Source of the DNA: Thermoproteota archaeon
Lineage (GTDB): Archaea > Thermoproteota > Thermoprotei_A > EX4484-217-1
DNA: 64,000 nt
Assembly: GCA_029258915.1 (NCBI GenBank)
Contig: JAPDJU010000004.1
Location: forward strand, 62,001-126,000
Direction of reading: 5' to 3'
Program-made: the position numbers and the translations under genes
Shown here: one piece after another, positions 51,532-59,944 of the stretch
Layout of the letters: every line of letters begins with the position of its first letter
Position numbering within the stretch: the stretch's first letter is position 1
Notes under the pieces: generated by a model
Told to the model about the DNA's origin: nothing
The model's database searches: none
The model's input: the letters and a program-made list of their open reading frames with translations, nothing else

Positions 51532-52788
51532 ATGTCCATTAATGTTTTGAAAAATAGGATTCTAAAGAAAATAGATGAGTTAAAAGACTTCAGCATAGAC
51601 ATATTAAAACATATGGTTTCCATACCCACAGTTGTTCCGCCCGGAGAAAAATACAAGGATTTTGTTGATTACGCTAAGGAACTGCTAAAGGAAATAGGTT
51701 TAGAAGTAAATGTAGTTCAAGTACCTAGAAGCTATTTAGAAAAACATATTCCAGAAATGAAAGACTATCCTAGATACATAGTTGTTGGAAGACTTAAAAG
51801 AGGCGAAGGCCCTATTCTACACTTCAACGGACATTACGATGTAGTACCTCCTGGAACAGGATGGAAAACAGATCCGTTTAAACCCGTTATTATCAATAAT
51901 AGGCTTTATGGTCGTGGAGCTTCAGACATGAAAGGAGGCATAGTATCAATAATAACTGCTATAAAAGCATTGGTAGAAACTGGAGCTAACATAAGCGGCA
52001 TTATAGAAGTCTCAATGACCCCTGATGAGGAAATAGGGGGTATATGTGGAGTAAACTATATGCTGGAATCCGGTATTGTAAAGCCAAACTACTGTATTGT
52101 AGCTGAACCTTCAGGTTATAATAGAATATGGATTGGACATAAGGGAACATTATGGGGAGAAATAGTAGTTCATGGTAAAATAGCTCATGCAAGCACTCCC
52201 TGGTTAGGCATAAATGCTTTCGAAAAAATGGTTAAACTAGCAAACAAAATGATAGCCACCCTTAAACCTAAAGTAGAAAGCAAAGTTACAAAATATGAAA
52301 CAGATGTTCCAGAGGGTAAGAAAGCCACTATAGTTTTAGGAAGTATAGTTAAAGGAGGAGTTAAAATAAACATAGTTCCAGATAAGATATCTTTCCAGTT
52401 TGATAGAAGGGTTCTCCCTGAAGAAGACTTTGACAAAGTGGTTAGGGAAATAGAGGACGTTATTAAAGAAGCTATGAAGGAAGACCCTGAACTTAAAGCT
52501 GAACTTAAAACACTGTTTAAAGCAAAACCAGCCGCTATTTCCCCTGAAGCAAAAATAACAGTAGTTCTGAAGGAGGTTGTGAAGGAAATTATAGGCGAAG
52601 AACCTAGACTAACATTATCCACAGGGTTCTTAGATACAAGGTTCTTCGTAGAAAAAGGTGTTGAAGCATTAACCTACGGTCCTGGCAGCATATCACAGGC
52701 TCATGTAGCTAACGAGTTTATAGAAGTAGATAAAATGATGTTAACTAGTAAAGTATATGCCTTAACAGTTCTTAAACTTTTAAGTTAA
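51532..52788 (+). CDS. M20-family metallopeptidase (ArgE/DapE/ACY1 type)
   Basis: 418 aa zinc amidohydrolase: HFNGHYDVVPPGTGWKTDPF with the first His/Asp, GRGASDMKGGIVSI, then the general-base Glu in TPDEEIGG, followed by the lid domain (HKGTLWGEIVVHGKIAHAST) and the last His in SISQAHVANEF. The substrate may be a peptide or N-acyl amino acid. ATG with GGAGGGAGAT ahead and a TATA-like CTTATATATT at 51486. A paralogue is at 55412-56587. Confidence 0.92.
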   Translation: MSINVLKNRILKKIDELKDFSIDILKHMVSIPTVVPPGEKYKDFVDYAKELLKEIGLEVNVVQVPRSYLEKHIPEMKDYPRYIVVGRLKRGEGPILHFNGHYDVVPPGTGWKTDPFKPVIINNRLYGRGASDMKGGIVSIITAIKALVETGANISGIIEVSMTPDEEIGGICGVNYMLESGIVKPNYCIVAEPSGYNRIWIGHKGTLWGEIVVHGKIAHASTPWLGINAFEKMVKLANKMIATLKPKVESKVTKYETDVPEGKKATIVLGSIVKGGVKINIVPDKISFQFDRRVLPEEDFDKVVREIEDVIKEAMKEDPELKAELKTLFKAKPAAISPEAKITVVLKEVVKEIIGEEPRLTLSTGFLDTRFFVEKGVEALTYGPGSISQAHVANEFIEVDKMMLTSKVYALTVLKLLS

Positions 52789-52919
52789 CGCTAAATTTTT
52801 AATATTTTTCACCTTGCAGCAATATAATTTAAAACATGGCTTATGTAAAGCTTAAATACAGTCGCCGTAGAGTCTTAACTTGAAACTACCCTTTGATTGA
52901 TTTCTCTGAGGTGCAATAT

Positions 52920-53141
52920 TTGGCCGGGAGAGAGGCTGAACGGAGAAGAGAAAGATACGCTTTATACCTGGCGCTAATAGCACCCGTAATAATGATATTA
53001 AGTGCATCGGTAGTCAACACAACCGAGCCCTACATTGCCGGTATGCCGTTCATGTTCTTCTGGCATGTCCTATGGCTTATCATAGGCCCCATGTTCCTAA
53101 CGATAGCATACCTCATTAGAATAGGTAAAATAAAGGTGTAA
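52920..53141 (+). CDS. DUF3311-type small membrane protein
   Basis: 73 aa with two membrane helices (ALYLALIAPVIMILSASVV; MPFMFFWHVLWLIIGPMFL). Proteins of this kind lie next to sodium:solute symporters and probably act as their small partner. I choose TTG 52920 because GAGGTG (52908-52913) lies six bases ahead; TTG 52893 would add nine residues without a Shine-Dalgarno. Five bases separate it from the symporter. Confidence 0.82.
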   Translation: MAGREAERRRERYALYLALIAPVIMILSASVVNTTEPYIAGMPFMFFWHVLWLIIGPMFLTIAYLIRIGKIKV

Positions 53142-53145
53142 AGAC

Positions 53146-54615
53146 ATGGAAATAGCTCCTGGAACCTTAGCTCTAGGAATAATCTTTGGCTGGATAATAA
53201 TATCTACTGTCATTGCCATTCTGGCCGGTATTCTAAAGAAATTCAGTCTTGAAGAATGGTTTGTTGCCAGCAGAGGCTTATCATTTGTTGTAATATATTT
53301 CGCATTAGCCGCTGAAATCTACAGTGGCTTCACATTCTTAGGTCTAGCCGGATGGGCTTATAAGTTCGGTGCTCCAGTACTTTATGCTTTAGCATATTTC
53401 GTAACAGCGTATTCTACAGGTTTCATGTTAACACCATATTATAATAGAATAGCTAGGAAGCTAGGTTTAGTAACTCAGCCAGACTACTTCGTTGCAAGAT
53501 ATGAGAGCAGGTTGTTAGGTGTTTTAGTAGCTATTATTGGTGTTGTTTTCTTCATACCATATATTCAGCTGCAAATAGGTGCTACAGGTATTATCATTGA
53601 GCTTGCAAGCTACGGTGCCATAGAAAGGACAACAGCTATGATTATAGCTTTCATTCTCGTAGCTATATTCATATTCATCGGCGGTATTAGAGGTGTTGCT
53701 TGGACAAACGTGTTACAAGGAATACTAATGTGGTGTATAGCTATAGCGCTGCTTTCAGTACCCTTCATAACATTTGGTGGACTAGAACAAATGTTTAAGA
53801 GACTAGAAGTAGTTAGCCCGCAACACCTAACATTGCCAGGTGCTGCCGGAGTTCATGGCATACCATGGTACATGTCTACACTGCTACTATGTACTTTAGG
53901 TTTCTGGATGTTCCCACACCTAGTTATGAGAGCGTATGCTGCTAAAGACGAAAGAGCTATTATGAGATCATGTGCTTGGATGTCATGGTATTCTATACTG
54001 GGCTTCCCAATAGTAATTATCGGCCTATTTGCCGTTCTAATGTACCCTGAACTTGTTAACCCAGACTGGGCTGTTATGTGGACTGCTAGAGACCTATTCC
54101 CAGTCTGGGCTGTAGGCCTCGTCGGTGCAGGAGGTGCTGCCGCAGCAATATCTACAGGTGCTGGTTTAATTCAAGCATCTGCAGGTATTATTGCTAGAAA
54201 CATTATTCAGAGAGGTATTTGGCCTAAAGCAACAGATATTCAAACAGCATGGATTGCCAGATTCCTAGTATTCCTCATTACAATAGTTGCGCTACTACTA
54301 CAGCTATATGCTCCAGCACTGCTAGTAGCATTACTGCTAATGTCCTATAGCGGTATGGTTCAGTTCTTCCCAGGAGTAGTATTAGGCCTTAAAACAAAAT
54401 GGGTTACTAAACCAGGAGTTACTGCAGGATTAATTGCAGGAGTATTAGTAGTTATCTTAACAACATTTGTCTGGAAGAACCCATTACAAATACACTCAGG
54501 AATATGGGGTCTAATGGTAAACTTCATTGTAACAGTACTTGCAAGTAAAATGACAAAACCACCATCCGAAGCTACGGTGAAAGCTTTCATAGAGGAAGTT
54601 GCTGTAAGAACCTAA
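53146..54615 (+). CDS. Sodium:solute symporter (SSS family)
   Basis: 489 aa with about 13 membrane helices. FVASRGLSFVVIYFALAAEI, YSGFTFLGLAGWAYKFG and the GGIRGVAWTNVLQGILMW region are SSS signatures. The substrate is unknown; proline, pantothenate or organic acids are family options. It pairs with the DUF3311 gene and sits between two M20 peptidases, so amino acid or peptide-derived solutes are reasonable candidates. Confidence 0.92.
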   Translation: MEIAPGTLALGIIFGWIIISTVIAILAGILKKFSLEEWFVASRGLSFVVIYFALAAEIYSGFTFLGLAGWAYKFGAPVLYALAYFVTAYSTGFMLTPYYNRIARKLGLVTQPDYFVARYESRLLGVLVAIIGVVFFIPYIQLQIGATGIIIELASYGAIERTTAMIIAFILVAIFIFIGGIRGVAWTNVLQGILMWCIAIALLSVPFITFGGLEQMFKRLEVVSPQHLTLPGAAGVHGIPWYMSTLLLCTLGFWMFPHLVMRAYAAKDERAIMRSCAWMSWYSILGFPIVIIGLFAVLMYPELVNPDWAVMWTARDLFPVWAVGLVGAGGAAAAISTGAGLIQASAGIIARNIIQRGIWPKATDIQTAWIARFLVFLITIVALLLQLYAPALLVALLLMSYSGMVQFFPGVVLGLKTKWVTKPGVTAGLIAGVLVVILTTFVWKNPLQIHSGIWGLMVNFIVTVLASKMTKPPSEATVKAFIEEVAVRT

Positions 54616-54648
54616 AATTTAAATTCACTTTTTCTCTTCAACCCGGTT

Positions 54649-55251
54649 CTAGCCAAGCTCCATGTAGAGCTTAATTAAAGAGTATGTTGGCCCATAGGTT
54701 TGCGTTGTTCTTTCTCTTCCCCTTAGCTTCATATAGCCTTTAATTATTCTAAGGAACATATCTGGTTTCTCAGGGCTTATAATGTATTTTTCACCATTCA
54801 CTTTCTCTATTAAAAGACATTTTTTAATGTCCGTTAAGTATAGGTTAACATAGCCTAACTTTATCATTTTAAACTGTCCGAAGAAACCGTAAAAACCACT
54901 TGAACCCCAGAGCTTAATATCTGTTGCTGTCGACTGTTTCTCATAACTAATTATGTCTACATTCTTCATTTCACTATAAGGTATAAATATGTCATTCAAT
55001 ATTCTCCTAATAACTAGTCCTCTATGTGTTAAAACATACATTTTAGGAGCATACATGTAAGGTACTACAATTATACATACAGCTATACCGAGAATCCCAG
55101 CTAAAACTTCTGAAGAAAATCTGCCTTCAAAATAGAAATGTATACTAGCAAGAACAAGCATTGCTACTAGAAGAAAAACTATACTCGTCAATATTTTTAC
55201 GGATAAACCCATTGAAGCTTTCGAAACATATATTTCATGCCCGAAACTCAT
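54649..55251 (-). CDS. Membrane protein with bacterial PH-like domain
   Basis: 200 aa. Two membrane helices in the first 80 residues (SVKILTSIVFLLVAMLVLAS; VLAGILGIAVCIIVVPYMYA), then a beta-rich part: MYVLTHRGLVIRRILNDIFI, PYSEMKNVDIISYEKQST, as in DUF304/bPH2 proteins. Function unknown. Convergent with the symporter gene. Confidence 0.75.
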   Translation of the reverse strand: MSFGHEIYVSKASMGLSVKILTSIVFLLVAMLVLASIHFYFEGRFSSEVLAGILGIAVCIIVVPYMYAPKMYVLTHRGLVIRRILNDIFIPYSEMKNVDIISYEKQSTATDIKLWGSSGFYGFFGQFKMIKLGYVNLYLTDIKKCLLIEKVNGEKYIISPEKPDMFLRIIKGYMKLRGRERTTQTYGPTYSLIKLYMELG

Positions 55252-55411
55252 TAGCTACCGTTACCCAGTAACCTATACTTTCAAGAAATTTACAGTAGCG
55301 GAAACTATTAACTTTATAATCTTAACAAGGGAGGGCTCTTTAAACATAAATCTTAACTATCTTATTAATTGCTTATTTTCTGGAAACACAGATATATTAC
55401 ATGGCTGAGAG

Positions 55412-56587
55412 GTGGTTTACACGGCATCAGTTAATGAATTTCTTAAAGAAACAATCTCACTAACAAGAGAGCTTGTTAAAATAAAAACAGTTAATCCTCC
55501 AGGCGATGAACTTCCCGCAGCCGAATTTCTCGCATCATGGATGGAAAAACATGGTTACGAAGTGCATATTCAGAAAATAGAAAAGAACAGAGGGAATGTA
55601 GTAGGCATCATTAAGGGTGCAGGTGAAAAACAACCCCTAATACTTAACGGCCATTTAGACGTAGTTCCAGCGGGAAGAATTGAAGACTGGACCTATGACC
55701 CATTCAGCGCTGAAATTGTTGAAAACAAAATCTATGGAAGAGGATCAGCAGATATGAAAGGAGCAGTAGCAGCCATGGTTGTTGCAGGATACATGCTAGC
55801 TAAAGAAAACGTGAAATTAAAAGGAGACCTAATAGTTTCAGCTGTTGCCGGCGAAGAAGTTAACAGTATTGGTGCTAAGCATTTCGCAGAAACTAAATGG
55901 TTTAAAAACAGCATGGGTATAGTTATTGGAGAACCAACAGCAATGGACCTTGTAGTAGCCCATAAAGGAGCACTATGGGTTAAAATAAAAACATATGGTA
56001 AAGCAGCACATGGATCATTACCTCACCTAGGAGTAAACGCAATAATCCACATGACTGAAGTAATAAGAAAACTAACCGAATACAGGTTCAAATATGAACC
56101 AGTAAAGCTTCTAACACCTCCAACAATGAATATTGGAACGATAAAAGGAGGAATAAAAACAAACGTAGTACCAGACTACTGCGAAATAACAGTAGATATG
56201 AGAACTTTACCAACACAGAAACATGAAGAAATAATAGACGATTTCAAAAACATTCTCAAAGAACTTAAAGAAAAAATACCTAGTTTTAAAGCAGAAATCG
56301 AGGTAGTAAACAATAGAAGACCATTACTAACAGATCCAAGCTCTCCTCTAGTTTTAGAAGCTAAAAAAGCATATAAAGAAACCTTAGGCATTGAACCTGA
56401 GGCTAAGGGGGTAACATATTATACTGATGCTTCAGAATTCCTACTTCATTCAGGATGCCCACCAATAATAATCATAGGCCCTGGAAGAATAGAATTAGCC
56501 CATAGACCTAACGAATACATTGAAATAGACATGTTATCTAAAGCGTTAAAATATTACTATGCATTAGCCAAGCTAACTCTAACATAG
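55412..56587 (+). CDS. M20-family metallopeptidase, second copy
   Basis: 391 aa. LNGHLDVVPAGRIEDWTYDP, GRGSADMKGAVAAMVVAGYM, the Glu pair AVAGEEVNSIG and HKGALWVKIKTYGKAAHGSL mirror the gene at 51532, with the last His in IELAHRPNEYI. This version is closer to the DapE/ArgE-type set with a short linker. GTG at 55412 follows GAGAGGTG. Likely cleaves peptides or acyl-amino acids. Confidence 0.92.
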   Translation: MVYTASVNEFLKETISLTRELVKIKTVNPPGDELPAAEFLASWMEKHGYEVHIQKIEKNRGNVVGIIKGAGEKQPLILNGHLDVVPAGRIEDWTYDPFSAEIVENKIYGRGSADMKGAVAAMVVAGYMLAKENVKLKGDLIVSAVAGEEVNSIGAKHFAETKWFKNSMGIVIGEPTAMDLVVAHKGALWVKIKTYGKAAHGSLPHLGVNAIIHMTEVIRKLTEYRFKYEPVKLLTPPTMNIGTIKGGIKTNVVPDYCEITVDMRTLPTQKHEEIIDDFKNILKELKEKIPSFKAEIEVVNNRRPLLTDPSSPLVLEAKKAYKETLGIEPEAKGVTYYTDASEFLLHSGCPPIIIIGPGRIELAHRPNEYIEIDMLSKALKYYYALAKLTLT

Positions 56588-56711
56588 TTAAATTAAAAAA
56601 TTAATAATTTTTCTTTTACACACTCATGAATTATGTTTTCAAACTCGGTGTTCTTTATTTGAAAAACATAGATATTTGTAATTTTTACATAGTTAAATAA
56701 TATGTAAAACT

Positions 56712-57160
56712 TTGCTGCTTCGGTGGCTAATATTGAGTAGCCATGAATATGTAGCGAGAATCATTAGGCTACCACGTTACATGTGGAATTGGCTTGAAGA
56801 AATGGCTGAAAAAAGAAATGAAAGCGTAGACGATGTATTAGCATGGACAATAGAGCTTTTAATAAAATTTCATAAACGGTGGTCTCTTAAAAAACAAACC
56901 GTTTGGACCATGGAAGAACGGATTTTAAGAGAATACGAGAAAACCTTAAGAAGCAAGGGCTGGTCTAGGAGAACAATAAGCAGCCATATAAGCATAGCTA
57001 AAAGGTTTATAAATTGGCGTGGAGAAACAATATAAGACCATATATAGAATCGATAAACAAATTCATAAACAGTTCAGATCTGGAAAAATCTACGAAAGCT
57101 CTTTACAAATACTCTTTAAAGCAGCTATTAAAAACACTGCTAGTAGCAAAAATAGTTTAG
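56712..57160 (+). pseudogene. Tyrosine-recombinase-like core-binding domain gene, probably frameshifted remnant
   Basis: The first frame (56712-57035) has an N-terminal part resembling a ribbon-helix-helix-type unit (ARIIRLPRYMWNWLEEMAEK, RNESVDDVLAWTIELLIKFH) and a SAM-like integrase N-terminal piece (EKTLRSKGWSRRTISSHISI, AKRFINW). It stops at 57033, but the -1 frame continues RPYIESINKFINSS, EKSTKALYKYSLKQLLKTL up to a stop at 57158-57160, which fits the second half of the same domain. No catalytic domain (R-H-R-Y) follows. Confidence 0.5.
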
Positions 57161-57367
57161 CATAAATGATTTGAAGAGTAGAAACGGTGTAATTAAAAAC
57201 ATAGTAGGTTCAGTATAGTCGTGAAAAACACTTAGCTTAGAAATGCAGTATTTCAACATGTTAATTATAGTTAGTAGACTATTTCATCCTTATAAGCTTA
57301 TGTTTAAACCACTTATCTTTAACCATATATCGGTGTCCTTTAAAGGTAAGTATTAGTAAAGAACAAT
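57161..57367. other. Non-coding AT-rich gap
   Basis: I see no gene, RNA or strong repeat in these 207 bases between the recombinase remnant and the ICMT-like gene, other than short AT-rich tracts that could hold a promoter (TAAGCTTATGTTTAAACC near 57293). Confidence 0.5.
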
Positions 57368-57971
57368 ATGGTTTGGGGCCTGCTGCAATACGCAGTACAT
57401 ACTTTACTACTTAGCCACATTAACATTCTCAATTCTAGGAACAAGTGTTTTACATGAGACAAGGAAGGTTTATAGGGAAGGGAAAACATTATCGCTAGGT
57501 CTCTCTATCGGATGGTGGATAATGGATTGCGGATGGGCTGCTTTAGTAATTTTGTCTTCGCTACATAGGCTTTGGCCATTGCCATTTGAAGAAACTACTG
57601 CATTAACATGTGGCTTGGCTTTACTCGCTATTGGAGTAGCTACGATATCGGCTGGCGCTATGGAATTCCGTTCACTACGTAAAATATCCGGTATGGAAGT
57701 ATCGAAGCTCATAACTACAGGTATTTACCGTTGGAGTAGAAACCTGCAGTTCCTAGGCTTATATTTATCACTTCTAGGCATAGCATTACTTGGACGCTCA
57801 GGATACGCTCTTCTATTAACAATAGTGGCTATTATTTGGTGCCACTATTACATTGTAAAAGTGGAAGAACCATATCTCAAACTCGTATTTGAGAAAGAAT
57901 ATCTAACATATAAGTCTAAAACGCCAAGATACATTGGAATACCGAAGAATAAAAAGAAAACAGCCAAGTAG
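57368..57971 (+). CDS. ICMT/PEMT-like membrane methyltransferase, probably with a frame break near its start
   Basis: From ATG 57522 on, a clear isoprenylcysteine-methyltransferase-type protein: LITTGIYRWSRNLQFLGLYL, KVEEPYLKLVFEKEYLTYKS and TPRYIGIP form the SAM-binding end. The same frame is open back to 57360 and codes a further hydrophobic stretch (LATLTFSILGTSVLHETRK) but has no ATG, GTG or TTG there. ATG 57368 starts a plausible first helix (MVWGLLQYAVHTLL) in the neighbouring frame, so one extra base near 57410 would join the two. If intact, the short form from 57522 (149 aa) is the alternative. Confidence 0.6.
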
Positions 57972-58243
57972 GTGTTTTTGAAAAACAATATATTCTTAAG
58001 TATTAGAGGGTACACATACCCGCTCCATGCTATCTTTACAGAATAGAAATTGAAGAGAAAATTCGGAGAAGAGTACTTAAAATACATTGTTAAACCTTGA
58101 AACATGGTGAAAGAAACACATCTATAATGTTTTTTACTTAGAACATTTATTAACATCCTATAGTATAAGGTTATAAAATATTGGTAGATAGTGGTTACTG
58201 GGAGGTGTAAATAATAGGCTTAAGAAGAGGATTTGGTAGAGGA

Positions 58244-58417
58244 ATGGGACCCATAGGGTACTGCATTTGCCTAAGATGTGGCTATAAAATACCTAAGCAG
58301 CCCGGTATTAGATGCATGGAAATACGCTGTCCCAAATGCGGAGCAGCAATGGTTAGAGAAGGATCATATCATCATCAGCTATACTTAGAAAAATTAAGAA
58401 AAAAGAAAGGCACATAA
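58244..58417 (+). CDS. Zinc-ribbon mini-protein
   Basis: 57 aa from ATG 58244: MGPIGYCICLRCGYKIPKQP, then CMEIRCPKCG and REGSYHHQLYLEKL. This is a common archaeal/bacterial small protein with two CxxC knuckles, spaced CICLRCG and CPKCG, of unknown role. The frame extends 11 codons further 5' with a Gly/Arg-rich lead (LRRGFGRG) typical of the family, back to ATA codons (58210, 58213) preceded by a strong GGGAGGT, so the true start may be non-canonical. Confidence 0.8.
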   Translation: MGPIGYCICLRCGYKIPKQPGIRCMEIRCPKCGAAMVREGSYHHQLYLEKLRKKKGT

Positions 58418-58708
58418 CGTTAACAAGTATAAAACATAGGTTATGGAATCAGCCATAATAAAACACATGTAAGATAAGTTTTGTGCAAATGCACAGAAAC
58501 ATTGTTAGGCTACAGTATCGCTGATAAAGTAGCGGCAGCAGCTATTTTTCAATAAAGAATGTTTGGAAACTTGGCTGCAACAAAAAGTCCCAATAACAGC
58601 ATTGTGAGGCAAATTTTTCTCTTTTAAGGTTTATTGTACTAGCATCAAAGAGGTAAGTTTTAGAGCATAATCTTTATATTTTAACCAAGTTATCTACATA
58701 AATCTAAG

Positions 58709-59944
58709 ATGTCAAACATAGGGAATCTAGGAGTAATAGTCGCTATAGCAGTTAACACCATATTTACACTATACCTAGTGCCTATTCTTTTAGCTCTTTT
58801 TATCCCCCATAAGTACAGTGCAAGTGCTAAGGTAAGCAATGCCCCCAAGTTCTTCAGCTTTGCTGTTGTAATTCCACTTTACAAGGAAAAGTACAGTAAC
58901 TTAGAGGCAACAGTGAATTCTATTATAGCTCAAAAATACCCTAAAAACAAAGTTAAAGTTTACTTTGTCCTTGAAAAAGAAGATAAGGAAACGTATGATG
59001 CTGTTAAACGCGGTGCAGAAGTTCTTAAAGAAAACAATATTTCATTTTTGATTCTTGTAAGAAACGATAAGCGGAGAGTAGGGAAAGCCGATGCGCTCAA
59101 CTACGCTTTAAAACATGTTAATGAAGATATTTTCCTGGTTTTCGACGCTGACAACATTGTTCCAAACATTTATTTGGAAGATCTTAATGCAGTATTTCAC
59201 AAAGGATATGATGCAACATTTGCCAAAGTTTATAGGCACAACAATAGTTTCCACGGTAAACTTCTAAGCCTAGACACAGTACTATGGTACGACATTATTC
59301 TTTACTCTTTAAAGAAAATAGCTAAAGGATATGTTCCACTAAGCGGTGAAGGATTAGCGGTAAAAACAGAGGTTCTTAAGAAAATTAACGGGTTCCCTAG
59401 GGTTCTAACTGAAGATGCTATGCTAGCTTTGCTTCTAGCAAAACATAATTTCAAAATATTATACAACGGCATAAGCATTCATGAGAAAGCGCCAAGAACC
59501 CTTATTTCACATTTAAAACAGAGGATAAGGTGGTTTCAAGGATACTATCAGTGTTTGAAAGAGCTTTTCAAAAACATTTTAAAAACAAACTTAAAAGTGT
59601 TTTTAGGCCTACTTTTAGCCTACCTGGCACCTATTGCAGCATTGGCGACAATGATTTCACACAGTATTTTAATAACATACTGGGTTTCCCGCATTCTAAA
59701 CATACAAACTGTTGTTGAAATAATACTAAGTATTTATGGAGGGCTTATTTTCTACTGGAGCCTTGGCTTACTTGTCCTCGGCAATCTTTTCCTAATACTA
59801 ATGTTCCTCTACATGCTAAGCGATACACCTAAAGAAACCTATGCCCCCTACGTTTTCATAATGCCTCTCTACTGGTATTTAAACGGCATTTTAGCATTAG
59901 CCGCACTTTTCCTCCCTCGAACATGGAGGAAAACTGAAAGATGA
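58709..59944 (+). CDS. Membrane glycosyltransferase, GT2 family
   Basis: 411 aa. N-terminal membrane helix, GT-A domain from about residue 45 (FAVVIPLYKEKYSNLEATVN), metal-binding FDADN near 147, LSGEGLAVKTEVL and the TEDAMLA / QRIRWFQGY motifs of processive GT2 enzymes, then four C-terminal membrane helices. It likely adds sugars to a lipid or polymer on the inner membrane face. ATG at 58709. It overlaps the following GT-C-like gene by four bases, so the two act together. Confidence 0.92.
   Translation: MSNIGNLGVIVAIAVNTIFTLYLVPILLALFIPHKYSASAKVSNAPKFFSFAVVIPLYKEKYSNLEATVNSIIAQKYPKNKVKVYFVLEKEDKETYDAVKRGAEVLKENNISFLILVRNDKRRVGKADALNYALKHVNEDIFLVFDADNIVPNIYLEDLNAVFHKGYDATFAKVYRHNNSFHGKLLSLDTVLWYDIILYSLKKIAKGYVPLSGEGLAVKTEVLKKINGFPRVLTEDAMLALLLAKHNFKILYNGISIHEKAPRTLISHLKQRIRWFQGYYQCLKELFKNILKTNLKVFLGLLLAYLAPIAALATMISHSILITYWVSRILNIQTVVEIILSIYGGLIFYWSLGLLVLGNLFLILMFLYMLSDTPKETYAPYVFIMPLYWYLNGILALAALFLPRTWRKTER

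Noticed and set aside
58472-58620. Possible small RNA in the gap before the GT2 gene (TGTGCAAATGCACA dyad)
   Set aside because: Only a short dyad; no further pairing, box motifs or terminator give support. I see nothing else in 58418-58708.
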